Assembly (NCBI RefSeq): GCF_027942865.1
Contig: NC_134529.1
Location: 20,562,467 to 20,626,466, forward strand
Direction of reading: 5' to 3'
DNA length: 64,000 bases
DNA from: Odontesthes bonariensis
Lineage: Eukaryota; Chordata; Actinopteri; Atheriniformes; Atherinopsidae
Under the pieces are notes generated by a model that ran no database searches, was not told the DNA's origin, and was given only the letters and a program-made list of their open reading frames with translations. Position 1 is the stretch's first letter, and each line of letters begins with the position of its first letter. This document shows, piece by piece, positions 50,060 through 63,050 of the stretch. Made by a program: the position numbers and the translations under genes.

Positions 50060-53000
50060 GTCATGAGGGAAGAGTTGTACTGATGATGGCCAGAGGCAGA
50101 AATGATTTGTGGATCAAAGCATAAGCAGTCTCTGTCTGAACGTGCTCCTGTTATTGACCATCACGTCATGGAGCAGGTGTGAAGTGTTGTTCAATACATC
50201 CTGGAACATAATTTATATGCCAGAGACAGACACAACATAACCGCAATGAGAGGCAAAAATGATGACTGGAAATGACTGGAAATCCACAAATATTATCAGT
50301 ATAATATGATAGTGATGCATAGGTGACCAAAATGAGACAAGAAATGTAACACAAAATGAAGGAAACATTGGGGCATAAAACAACATGAGCAAGAGGGGTT
50401 AAATGGGCACATAATAACCCAAAAGCATGCAAAATTGTGTTCAGATGGTTTGTGGTCTCTTTCTCTCTCTCTCTCAGATTTTAAACACCTGCTGTAAAAT
50501 ACCCCTATTCATGTATGTAAATGCTTTAAAAAGTTTGAAACATTGTCAGTACGTGTATTTTTGTTTGAGTGGTGTTCGTATTATAGTTTAAGTTAACAAG
50601 AAGAGGATCACCTGCCTCATCTGGATTACAGGCAGACCTTGCCGAGGTGCGAGTTTGGTATGATACAACTCTCTCACTTTGTGATATGACCAAACCAACT
50701 TTATGGACTTTGAAAACAAGCAGATCCATAAGCAGATGTGACATCATTGAAATACACAACACATGGTTGCTCTGCTGTTACGGTAAGAGGTAATCATTCT
50801 CCACACTATTACTGGGTCTCTTTCCAACGTATTTGGAAATGACGAGGCTTTGGCTCCCTCTTCTGGCTAAAACTTGCCACTGCTTTTAGGTTTGGAAATG
50901 ACAAATTTGGGCGCCATGTCGTGGTTGACGTCTGTCACTACTGGTGATTCACAGAATATATTTGGCTTAATCTCTGAATGATTTGACATAATAGCTACAA
51001 GCAAAAATGCCGTTTTTTTCCCATACATCACAATGAGAAAGTTTAACATCAAAAAGGCATCTATTATTTCACAGTCAAACAACATTTATCTCATTATTAG
51101 AACATACAAACCAACTTGTTTGACCTTTGCAATACAATAAAGCTAAAAAGGTCATTTGTAAATCAAGCCAAGTTGTTCCATAGTCACACTGATAATTTCT
51201 GTAATCTTTGAATTGTGGAAGGAAATTGGAGTACCTGGGGAGAACAGGTTAGCAGTTCATTTGAATGTGAAATCGAATGTTTTTAATCTATGGAATGAGG
51301 ATCGTGCGTGAGTGGGCACACCACTTTGTTTGAAGAACTATGTGTACAGATCTATGTGTCTCAACTTCACACTGAGCTTTACGGAAAGTGTTTCACGGTA
51401 CAAACCATTGGCATTCATAAGATCTCAGCCGAAGAATCATGGATGCTTATCAACTGGATAATGTTGAAGTTTGATCCCATTTTTATGAGAATACTGAACA
51501 ACAATATCTGCACTGCAGGTCTGTAATGAGATATAATCTGCTCTAATTTATATCTCCGAAACAGGAACCCCACAACCAAAAATTAGATGCAAAAATTTAA
51601 TTCAATTTATATCAAATTAAATAGATAAAAACAACCATGAAAGCACGCAAAATGACCAGAAACGTGACAGTGCAAACAGACACAGAGATGCACAGAGACA
51701 TGAAATATGACACAAAATGAACAAAGACACAATCAACCAAACACCGGGTCCATCTTCTAAGAGGAAAGGAACAGCGCAATCACATCACACCTTTTTCTGG
51801 CTTCTCTACACTGACCCCCAGTCCTTCACAGTGTCCAGTTTTAAATTTTTGCTGCTTGCTTTTAAGAGTCTCAAAGGCATGGCACCAACTTGCCTGTCTG
51901 AATTGTTACAGCGGCCTACTCCATCAAGAGCACTAAGGTCTCTGGATCAATTTGCAATGAAGTCCCTGCGTCCAGGCTAAAAGGTGAAGGTGATGGAGCC
52001 TTTTCGGTTGCGGCTCCTAATCTTTGTAACAGTCTGTATGTCTACTTCAGAGCGGCTCAGACCCTCGATCATTTAAGAACTCACCTTAAAACCTATTTCT
52101 TCTCGCTGGCTTTTAGACCTGGTTAAGAGGCAGATCTTTGTTTTTCATGCACTGTTCTTATTTTACTCACATATTTTATGCTTTACTGTTAGTCTTAATG
52201 GATTTGTTTCTGTGTTAGAGACTGTTAATTCTATTCATCTAGGCTCAGCTCGTGCAGCACTTTGGTCAACCGTGGTTGCTTTAAATGTGCTACAGAAATA
52301 AAACTTTGACTCTGATAACTGCATTACAAACATAATGTGGATGAAATTCTACATTCTGTCTTAGGTTCTGGACTCGTGACATTCTTTGTGGTAATGTTCC
52401 AGCATCTCTTATTGGATTTGAGAGATGGCACCAAAAAAAAAAAAAAATGCTCGTTCAAACCTTCTGCAGACGACTTACACACCCTCTGGAATGTGTGAAC
52501 TGTAGTCATTTTCAGACATGCAGATGCCTAAATGTTATTGGCTCACTGGTCCCGTAAATGAGGGTTTTTCTAACAAGGCAGAACAATTGGAGACCAGAAA
52601 ACTGAATGAGGTTTTGAAGTCATTGGTATTGATGAAAGTGCATTTCATTGGCAGATCGGTATGATCCCTCTTTTCCCCCTTTATAACATTTTGTAACATT
52701 ATAGAAAAAGTCGACGAATGAGAGGGTCGGCAGTATCTTTTGGTTGGGAGAAAAGTGATTGAACCCATTTGCTGTTTTAATTTAACGTTAACACTCAGCC
52801 TGTTCCAGTCATTTAAAGAGTGGATCATCTTTGTTTGGAACTGATTAGCTAACATTGTTGAGATTCCAGTTTTTTGACGAATGTTCAGTCCAGTTTTGCT
52901 ATTTGCTGTAGTTAATCAAAAACTTCTGTGTAGTCTGTTCAAGTAATTCAAGTGGAAGTGAAGTGTCTGTTGGTTCTTGTCTGGATTTATGGATTCTCCT

Positions 53001-56000
53001 ATAAAAGAATAATAAAGTTTAGGAAAAGTGTTCCACACTCACTTCACCATTTCAGTGTGGGTAATGTTCTTGATGCCTTTCGTTTAATCTCATTCACACT
53101 CATCAAGTGAGCAAAGACAACCGCATGCTGTTGTTTTCATCCAGACCATAGTCACTGCCACATTAATTTCAGATTTTGGAAAAAGAGTCAAATTCCGTGA
53201 CAACTAATCAAACAATCAGAGCGTCTGGACCCGATAATAACTTTTAATACCTCATGTAAGACTTCCTCGCCTTCATTGAACTGGCCTAAAAACTGTTCTG
53301 TTCGGAGCTTTGCTTGATTTAGACCTCAAAAGATGAACATCTTTTTATCTTTTAAAGAATCACACATTTTGAATGCGAGAACAAGCAGAACATTAGTTAC
53401 AGCTATTAGTTATCAACTTCTGGACTCTGGTTTAAAATGAGATTATGAGTCCTTTGAATTCCTTTTGAGGGTTAAAAGACACCAAAGAAGGAACGAGACC
53501 ACAAAAAAATGGATATCATTGTGTTAATGTTATCTGTGCAATACATCCGGTACAGCATTCCCCTCTGTGTAGTGTTGTTACGTATTGTGTTGGACTAGCC
53601 TACAGCCTTACCTGCTTTAAATATTAATGAGAAAGTCACTCAACAATGATAAACTGTAAGACAAAAAATATGAGGAATGTTAGATTCTAGCCTTTGAACA
53701 AAGAAGCCTAATTCCTTTGTTTTGTCTCATCTTTCAAGGCATTGTGTTGTGCTGGAAACATCTTGTTCTGATGAGAGGAAGAATTTTGAGTGGTGAGTGT
53801 TGTACACATAATTTAATGATCCAGTTTCTCTTTGCGCAGGAGAAAACTATTCTAATATTTTATTTCCACCTATTGCAGTGTTTTCCTCTCAAAATTCTGT
53901 GTTGTTCAATCTGACAGGATTGGTCTCATGGGGTCAAAAGTCAGGCACCTAGTGCGACATGTAGAGGCAAATTCATACGTTTCCATGGCTCTGTGAATAT
54001 GTGCCCTGGTCCCCAGAAGACCGATGAAATGCAGGGACATGAGATGCTCTGATTACATTGCTCCTGAGTTTGAGAACCTGGTCAAGAAACACAGATATGT
54101 CCTGGTATGTTTAATGCTCTGATACATACTTGCCGAGAAATGAATATGTGTCTGAGTTCCGTGTCTGTTCTTTGCCTGACAGGCTCCGCCCCCTGTCGAG
54201 CTGCTTGATCCTCCCTGTAACTACATCAGGTGTGCCGCTCCTGTGGGAGTCAGCCTCAAAATTACACTCTTCAGGTACAGCACAGACATCCTCTCACACA
54301 GCACACATTTCACTGAGGATGGCTTGCAAAAAAAAACTGCAATCAGTGCCATGTTTCACCACAAGAGGGCATCGAAGCCTTTCTGCTCAGGCAAAGTGAC
54401 ACCAGCAGGGCACAGACCCACTGTTCATTGACCGGCCACTTAAAGGCAGTTAAGATGGGTGCAGATTCGAGTTATGGGAGCACCTTTACATTCAGTAACC
54501 TAGACTTTGGGGAAGAAAAACAAGGTTTTTCAGTGAATTTTCACTTAAGCCTGCAGATTTGCATTGGCATATAAAAGTACTATAAAAGGTGATGATGACT
54601 GCTGTTTGTGAGGTGATCATGTCCATGATTTCTTCTTTTGGCTGTTTGTTGTTTGATAGATTTTCCTGGAACCACTGCGCTAAGAAGATAATGTTTTGTC
54701 AGCTGACCTCTCTGAGCTCTTCCCTGCCTGCTGCTTTTAAGTCATCCGTTGTCTTTGATTAACTGAAATTTACGACAGTGGGAAGCGAGCGTCACTCATT
54801 GCTGGATGGTAATTGTCTTTAAGCCTTTTTGGCTGACTAGGATAAACACAAAAAAGCTTAATATTTTGCATAACGAACACCATTGTCGACACACATTGCT
54901 ATAAAGATGTGCATCCCTACTATAGTTTTGCACAATGTCAGCAGTGATATGATAGAATTATAGGAAGTGTAACAGAGTCAAAAAGAATAAATGGAAAACA
55001 GGAATTACTTTGATATGTTGACCACTTTGTGACACCGTAGTAGGTATTGTACAGCAGCTGCTACATCCATTGTGAATATTTCTACCCAAAAATCTACTTT
55101 TCTGTTTAAAAAATAAGACTTGACATATGTCTTGGTGGATACTGGAACATTACTTTAATAACTGGTTGTAACATTCGGAGCTGAACTAAAAAAGGCTTGA
55201 GATTTGCTTCAGTAAAATGTAACTAGCTGGCTTTATTCTCTTTATTGTGTTTTGTTGATATGCAGTATTTATCATTAGGGGGGGAGATTGGTGCCAGATG
55301 AGACACGCAGATACGCAGCCATAGGAATAATCCTCATAACATGGCCTAGTTAAAGGTTTTCTGTTGTTTGCATCCCAATTCGGTCAAAATTTCCCAAGAT
55401 GCTGTATGGCTTGTCAGAGTGTGCATGTTGTGGCTAAGCAGCTGTTCTTCCTGCGTCCCCAGTAGGTGGTCTCTTTATGAATATCATTATATATCCCCAT
55501 TCAGGGGAGGCGAGACATCTTTATCTCTTACAGAATGCGCATATCACTGTTTTCACTCCCGTATTTAGGAGTGATGTTCAGGCTCGCTGTTCAGACAGTT
55601 ACAGACAGATCCAGCTGTGATCCAAAGTAATTCCTAAAACAGAAAATAAAGACACTGTCAATAATAAAGAGTTTCAATCTTTTAAATAGTTATCTAAAAG
55701 GCTAAACGTCCAAATCAAAAGCAAGCCTATTGTCTGATAGTGAAGGCTTGCTTACATTTGTCTCCAATTAATCATGGACAACATTAGGACTTGATCCAGA
55801 GGTGTATCCACAGGAGGTCCGGTCTATGGCACGGGTATCCCTATAGTTCTGGCCCCTCTTATTCCTGCCGTGTGCACTCTGTGTGGGACAGTGGCTCAGG
55901 GCATGGCCCCCTGTTTTCCTGCTGGGCCTCCATCTGCTGCAGAGGTGGTTAGGTCCCTGGATTGATGGCTATACAATGAGTTTATGACATGTGTCGTAGT

Positions 56001-58870
56001 GAGTGACAGAGGGCCTCGTCCCAACTGGGCCTCCTGACAACCGCGAACCTCACATTTGTAGTCGGCACTTTGCCAAAGCTAATGGGAGGAGTGATCCTCC
56101 TGCAGCGGAGTGGGACTTGTAGTTTACAGCTGGCTGGTAATTCAGGACAAGGAGCTAATCTCTCTGGCTTCAGACTCTTTGTGGCAGCACCAGCACATGA
56201 GCAAGTCTAATTCAGTTTGGTGCTGAGTTTGAAAACAATAATCTGCGGTAAAAGCAGCCAACCTTAGAAAATAGCCATCAAAGCAAACTCTTGATTTGTA
56301 CATGAGCGTTAATAGTTGCTCTGCTGCCTGAGAAGAGACCCTAGAGACCCTTTCAGGGAGACTTTATGAAGCTGTCTAAACTGGTTCCTGAAGTTTCCCA
56401 GTTGACCCAGCAAGACTTCTTTCACACACCTGTCAACATGCTGTTTCTTTCCACTTTGGTGGGCTCAAGTTAAAAAGAAATCGCTTCCTTCATCTCCCAC
56501 TCTTCTCCTCCTTGCCCAAAACAGGATGATAAAAGCTAGAGTTTCACATCTGAACAACTGCAACAATACTACTGTACCTTCAAAGGGGAAGATGCCACGC
56601 TGTGAGATGACAGGGTATTGATATGAAAGTGTTGTCTCCTTCCTGGGTGAGATCAGAGGAGGCTGGGGAGATGTGTGCTGTTATGCTGCTCTGAGTGATC
56701 TGACCAGTATGGTGGAAGAGAAGTGTCACTCAATACGAGGTGCATCCTTGTGAGTTTTTTCTCTCTCACTAAAATATATTTTGCACAAAGGTGTCCAACA
56801 GTTTTTTTGCATCTATTTTTTTTTTTTATTTGGATTTTTTTTGCTCTTTGGCTCCCCTACAGTTATAGTATGTCATGATACCATTGTAAAACAAACTTTT
56901 ATCTGAACCCTGCGCATGCATAACAATACACATTTGTTGTGATGCTAGTTAGAGGCTGACAAAGGACACAAGCCACCAAGAGACATGTTAGGTCAATGTT
57001 AGATGACCCAATAAGGATAAGGGAGCATCTCTTTATATACTAACCAGTTATTACTAATCAGTTATTACTTACTAATAGAATCAATGAAGCTAACGCTGCA
57101 TCTGTCTGTTATCTATATGTTTTTTCCCCCCTGAACTCTTTCCATCAGTGAAATCTAATCTGATGTTTATTCTTGTTCTGTATCTTGCTTGTACACTTCA
57201 CCTCAACAACCTCACTCCCTCTTATAGTCTTGGGTCTCCTTGCTGCACTAGCCACTTTATTAATAACTTTATTAAATTTTATTAATAATGGCAACAGTGT
57301 CTTTTTTTACTTTATTTCTTACAGCTGCAGTGTGTTTTTATCTAGTTGCTAGAATGTGACATGGTAAAGCAAAAAGGTGTCGTGCCAGGCAGGAAATCAG
57401 CCACTGGGCGCTCCAGGTACCTCAAAACCAATCAGACACACATACAGTAGTTATTAAGGGAGGCCCCAAGGTAAAGGTCCCTGACCATGCAATGCATTCA
57501 GGAAGTACTAAAAAGATTATGACAGGAGCAAAACAGCAAATAGACATTTCTACATGTATCAATATTTGAAAAGACGTACACCTCATTGACTCTGACAGTT
57601 AAAATATCGTCAGTTGGTGTGTTGTCAGGTTATTACTTTAAAATCACTTCTTTATGGTACTTTATCACTTAGACATCTGAAGATATGAATGCATGTTATC
57701 AGTGAATTCAGCTGGCTGACCCAATAACATGAATATTCTATGTGATTTATCTCAGTTCCGATAAGTAATAATGCGAGAATTTGGGACGGGAGCCGATAAT
57801 GTACACGAAATGCTTACAACTCTGTTTAAACAAACCTGTTCTTCTAGAAATCCTTTTTTTTTTTTTTTTATTGTGTTGACAAGTCAGTTTCCGGCACTGC
57901 CAATGACAGGTGTCTGAACCAATTTAGATTTCCTAAATTAGCCAGAGTCCATCAGCTTAGTGAATAAAATAGCCTTCAGCAGGGATGCTAAATCAGCAAA
58001 AGTTAGAAAATTACATTCTATGAGAAATTAACATGTTAATTAACTGCAGGTGTGGTCTGCTGCAAAGCTCCATTCGGAAGTTGTTGTTTTTTAAGACAAC
58101 TTTTCAATGTTTGTCACAAACACGTATCAAATACCACACTCAATGAAACAGTTTCCTTGAGTACTTGATGAGCCTTGAGTGTGTCCTATCAGTTATCTTG
58201 TTCTGGACTTAGTTCTGACACGTGTCGCTGTTAAAATAGTTGCATTAAACAAAAGGAACACATCTATTCAGTTTAGAAATACTTCAAGAAGCCTGAAGAT
58301 CAAACCTGTTGGCTACAGGTCAAAATCTAAAGTAGGACACCTCCACTGATTTCCACTGGCTTACATTCTTTTTCAGTTTTAGCAGGTAAATCCAGCCATC
58401 TTTTACCTGCTCACTGTTTCTCCAACAGATAACTTTGCATCCGTGTTAAAAGCTAACTTTGCCACATTAGCAGCATGGCAAATGAATTTGTATCTGGAGC
58501 TGAAGTTAAGCACTAAAATGCATAAGCGTCCCGCTTAAAAGTTAAGCTCAGAGCAAAACGCAGAGCCCGTTGAGAGCCTTCCAATTTAAAAGCAGCCTAA
58601 AGGATGTAATTGAGGCCTACGGACACCATAAGCACAACATGGAGGAGCACCTGTTCCTGGATGGCACCCTGCCACTGCTCTCTGTCTGCCTGCTGTGGAG
58701 GCTAGCTACCCACTGATGAGGAATTAGAAAGTCATTAAGGAACACAAATAGCATGATGGTGCAGTCGCGACCAACTCCAGGCCAAATTTGAATCTTCATT
58801 TATACACTCATGGGAGTGGAGGAAAACTTTGGATCATTACTGGTGATATTTATATTTCAAATCCAGATTT
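50060..58870 (+). repeat. tandem non-coding duplication, unit 2
   Basis: The second copy of the five-block array (pairs listed for unit 1). It is expanded to about 8.8 kb, partly by an L2-type LINE relic at 51770-52320 and by unaligned sequence at 52.3-54.4 and 56.1-57.6 kb. Block order and strand are unchanged, which fits one ancient tandem duplication followed by independent insertions and deletions. No gene is recognisable inside; frames near 53.7 and 54.1-54.4 kb have no counterpart in unit 1 and no motif. Confidence 0.65.
51770..52320 (+). mobile_element. L2-type LINE relic, 3' end
   Basis: A decayed C-terminal RT frame: 'LLYTDPQSFTVSSFKFLLLA' and 'SLKGMAPTCLSELLQ' mirror the LHWLPV...KFKTLLLTYKAL block of L2/CR1 elements. 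A 3' tail follows with 'gctacagaaataaaactttg'. Stops and deletions are present. It lies inside duplication unit 2 only. Confidence 0.6.
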
Positions 58871-61800
58871 CATCTCTAGCTCAAGCTCTCTTTACTAAAT
58901 CTCGCTTTTTAGAATTCCAAATGAATATTAAAAGGTTACATTTCAGACTTTATTTTGTTGTTGTACAGGGAAAATCATTCATACATTTTAGCCTGATTCT
59001 AAAGGCTCTGTAATCTGCCTCTTGTGTGTCTACTGAATTGTAAATAATCACCAAACACCACTGCTTGAAAACAATTATAGCTTGATATAGTCAGCTTCCT
59101 CAGGGATACACGGGATGTGAGGATAACTTTACTGCATGGTAGCAGTAAAGACAATGTAACAAAGAATTATTGATAGCCTAGAAAGAAAAGTCATCATACA
59201 GTATAATGTAAACCAAAATCCCCTGGCTTTACTATCTATCTATCAGCTCTTTAATATGAACTATTTTAATTGGATATTGATGTGTCATGCCTCATTTGGA
59301 TCATGTAGAAAATGAATAACTTTTTCCCAGGTGCCATCTGTCTGGTGTTCAGTGATCACACTCCCCCTCGACAAGTACTTGAGGTACCTAATTAAAAGCT
59401 TCAAATGAAGTTGCAAAAAGTCTCCACAGCTGGTAAGGCGGGCAGCATCGACTGAAGAAGTTCAGCTGAGGGGCAGGAAGGCCTGAGGTTTCTGGTGAAA
59501 GGGTAGGGTTGCTGTACCTCCAAAGTTTTTTGCCTGAAGTTGGATGGGTGGAGATGGAACAGAGAGTTTAGGAATTTAGGGAACTGGGAAGACTTGGCAG
59601 TCATTTTTTAAAATCTTTTGACCAATTTTAACCGCCAACAGATATCGTGACGTTTACCGTGGGTGCTGCAGTTTGAACTGTGTTATCCAGGTCATTTTGA
59701 GTATTGGACATCCACAAACAAACTAAAGAGCACGCCTACTTTAGAAATCAATACAGAGAGTTCACTGACATGATTAAGTCAACTGAGTCTAGAAGGGCTT
59801 ATATTATTGCTCCCGAATGATTTATTTCCTTTTTTTAACTTTAGGCCATAGCGATGTGAATCAAAAAATGTCTACACATGTCTACAGTAATATCACCAAG
59901 TGGACTTGCAGTTAATCAATGATTCACCATATATTGAGAAGCTTCAGGAGTGGTCTTATTTTGGAATTTTTACTTTAAGAGAAAACATGTTCATATTTAA
60001 GTGAAACCTGGCTTGGACAGAGGCTGATGATATATGTTTTCTTGCGAGTTCTCCTTTTACCAGTGGAGTAACTGCATTTGAAGCTGCATTAGTTCAAATT
60101 AAATTGTACAATGTTCAACCACTCACTGTTTAGTCTTACATAGCAAAAACATAGACATGTCAGGTGAAAAACATGAAATAGTCCCGATTAAGAAAATGTT
60201 GTATTTGCAGTGATGCATATGAAAATCTGTATTTTCACTCTTTTTCCAAATCAGTCAGTAAGACTTTCGAAATAATGTATTTTATTAGGACGTCTGGTTG
60301 TGTGTCTGAAGCGTTATGCATGTCTAGCCGGGGAGGTGGGACGAGGCGGCCGGTAATCCAGGAAAGGGATATTTTAATATGATACATTATTACAGTGTCT
60401 GTTTTAACATAAGCCATGATGTTTTCCTAACATGAATCCCATGGTTTTTGACGCCTTTCCTTATCATATTGTAGTGTAAAACAGCCTTAACCATGCAGTT
60501 TGTAATGTGTGAAACAATGATGAAACAGTGAGTCAAAGAGTAAGGAGAGAGTGAGTGTATCCTAAAATGACAGTTCATAGTAAAGTCACTTTAAAACATT
60601 GATTGGGACTCGGCTGTCCCAATAGATTTTTTTATATCTTATATACATTTATAACAATAAACCAGCAGAATCTAAACTGAAGCCAAACTTTTAGTTCTTT
60701 AGCAGTATGTAGATCTCTCAGACCCAAAGACCCTGACATGCACTCATGACCGGCCCGGCTGCTGCAACATAACAGAGGAGCTTAGGAGTGTCTCCACCCC
60801 CTGCTTAAGACACCGTTACTTCTTATTATCTTGACTGAGCCAATAGTTTTTTCTTGCTATGTTAACATTGAAAAAAATGTATTAAGAATCCTTTAATCGT
60901 GTAGTATTCCTTGCAGACAATTCTTAAATGCAAAACTGAGAAATATAATTAAAAGATTTCAGTGCTTGCATCAGATTAGTTTGGAAACTTTGCATATTTA
61001 AAGCTGTGGCTTCAGAGCTCACTTATTATCCCAGACAGTAGCTCAGTAACTCATATGGATCACATGTCCATTAACTTAGGCAGACTGTGTCTGATCACTA
61101 TGTGATGAATGTCTGTTTCACCGAGGCCCTAAAATGCATCAAGTGCATTACAGCCCATTTCAGGCCGCACTGCTTGAGAGGTCGAGGCATATGGGAATCT
61201 GACAGATGTCATGAACATGGCTATAACTCCTATCTTTTTACACAAAATTTCTGCAGCCATAATGCACTATACTTTGAGTTACCCCAAGGCTCACTAACCG
61301 TGTGAGTCATTGACATACCAGTGACTCTGACTGCACAGTCAATTACCCATCTACCTTTCATGGGACAGGAGTAGGAGACAGGGAATGAGTTCATCCATGC
61401 ATTCAACCTACAGCGGCCATGCTTCCAGCGGAGGTGAAACCCAGATGCAGACGGAAGAGACATGAGGATACTGTGTTAGTTTTTTTTTTCTCTATGTGGA
61501 GAATAAAGGTTAATAACAGTCCTTTCCTGTGTCATATTTGACATGACCAGTCATCGCAGTAATTACAATCATTACACTCCAAAGGATGTCTAGTTATCCC
61601 TCTTAAACACAGGCCACACAAAGGAAATCAATTATTCAATCAGAGCTCTCCCATTCATCCCTGCCTGAGTTCACTTAATTTTGGGCCTGGGTGAATCTGC
61701 CGCAAATAAACCTCACGACCGCAGAAGAAAAGACGAACAGGCCCCTAATTTGTACCCTTTCAGACGGTCAATCACTTTTCAAAGGAATGCAAGCTTATTC

Positions 61801-62815
61801 TGACAATCAGGCCGACGTGAATGGGAATGGGTTTCATCTGCTACTTTACATAAGTTATCTGGTGATAAAGAGGGCAGAAGAAGAGAGGGAGGGGTGAGCT
61901 TTTCTGTCGACAAGTGCAGCCTGTGGCCCCCTCCGTTTTTACTCTCAACCCTCCCTACCTCCTTTCTCTCATCCCCCTTTCACCTCATCTCTCACCCATC
62001 CTCCGCTCCTCATCTTGCCCGTGCCCACTAGGATTGGCAGCATGTAATTTAAGAGCATGGGCACAAAGACCAAATGCCAAGCCCATAATGGATGCTGGAT
62101 GTGTTCGGATTTAAATGGGCTTCTCTGCTCAGGGCCCAGGGACTGTAATTAAGATCACTGGGACAAAGGAGAGGAGACAGTCTTACAATGCAGTCGGGAC
62201 CTGGTTGAAGAAGAGGGAGTGAAAATATAAACTCTTTGCAACCAAAAATGGAAAATAAGTTTTTTTTTTCTTTTTTTAATCGGACTCTTGAGTAGTTACA
62301 AGATGAGAATAAAGTTAAGGTTAAAGCGGACATGAATAAGAAAAAAACACATTTCTCTTCGTTTTTACCGCCTTGTGGTGATTTGATAAATAAATGTGTG
62401 CTGGTGGTGTCCATTCATTAAAATGACTACATGGACATGCAAGTTGAAATTAGTCTCGGCTAACTTTCAAGGATCCACCACAGAGGAGGATGTCACGTTG
62501 CAAAGAGCAGCCTAACTTCAGAGAGAATTACTATCACCAAGCACCGACTCTATCAGCATTCCTGTAGGGGTATTTGATCAATCTGAATGATGAAAAGACT
62601 ATAAGAGGCCTTCATATCCGGATAGAGGGCTGTGAGTTTCGTCCTCCACATCCATACACCCTCCATCACTCTGTGCTGAGCGTTTTTTTGTTCCCGAGGA
62701 CACACTCTAACTCCTGGTGCTCTGGGTGGTTGTGTGTTCAGACCTTTTTCCGTTTAATTAGATTTGTTAAAACAATTTTTGGAGTGCTTTATTCGGTAAA
62801 AGCTCTCAGGGGTTA
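58871..62815. other. no gene seen
   Basis: No exon with splice context and no clear repeat. Around 61.56-61.72 and 62.02-62.17 kb the sequence has TAATTA- and ATTTAA-type cores without long low-complexity runs, similar in feel to conserved non-coding DNA, but I cannot support a call. Confidence 0.4.
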
Positions 62816-62819
62816 ATAT

Positions 62820-63050
62820 CCGCAGAACACTTCTGTTCAGCTTCTTTTCACCAATGGAGCATAAATTATTTAAATTATTCAGAATTGTGCGACCTTTTAT
62901 CTCACCCCCTTTGAAGGCAGCAAATTAAAAATGCAAATGGGCTAACTAATTAATATGCAAATGCATTCATTCCCTGTTAACAATTAGCAATTAAACCTGC
63001 AGTGTCTAGAAAGAGCACTGACAAAATTAGCAACTTATTTTTTCATTTGA
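62820..63050. promoter_or_regulatory. enhancer-like AT-rich segment with octamer and homeodomain motifs
   Basis: Two perfect POU octamers ATGCAAAT lie at 62931-62938 and 62955-62962 on the same strand, with a TAATTA homeodomain core at 62947-62952 between them. Further AATTA cores lie near 62923 and 62985, and ttatttaaattattc lies near 62866. The sequence is AT-rich but not repetitive. This is the composition of many vertebrate developmental enhancers; no target gene is in the window. Confidence 0.4.

Noticed and set aside
53700..54430. Open frames of 60-90 codons within duplication unit 2
   Set aside because: No motif, no counterpart in unit 1, overlapping alternative frames; not supported as genes.
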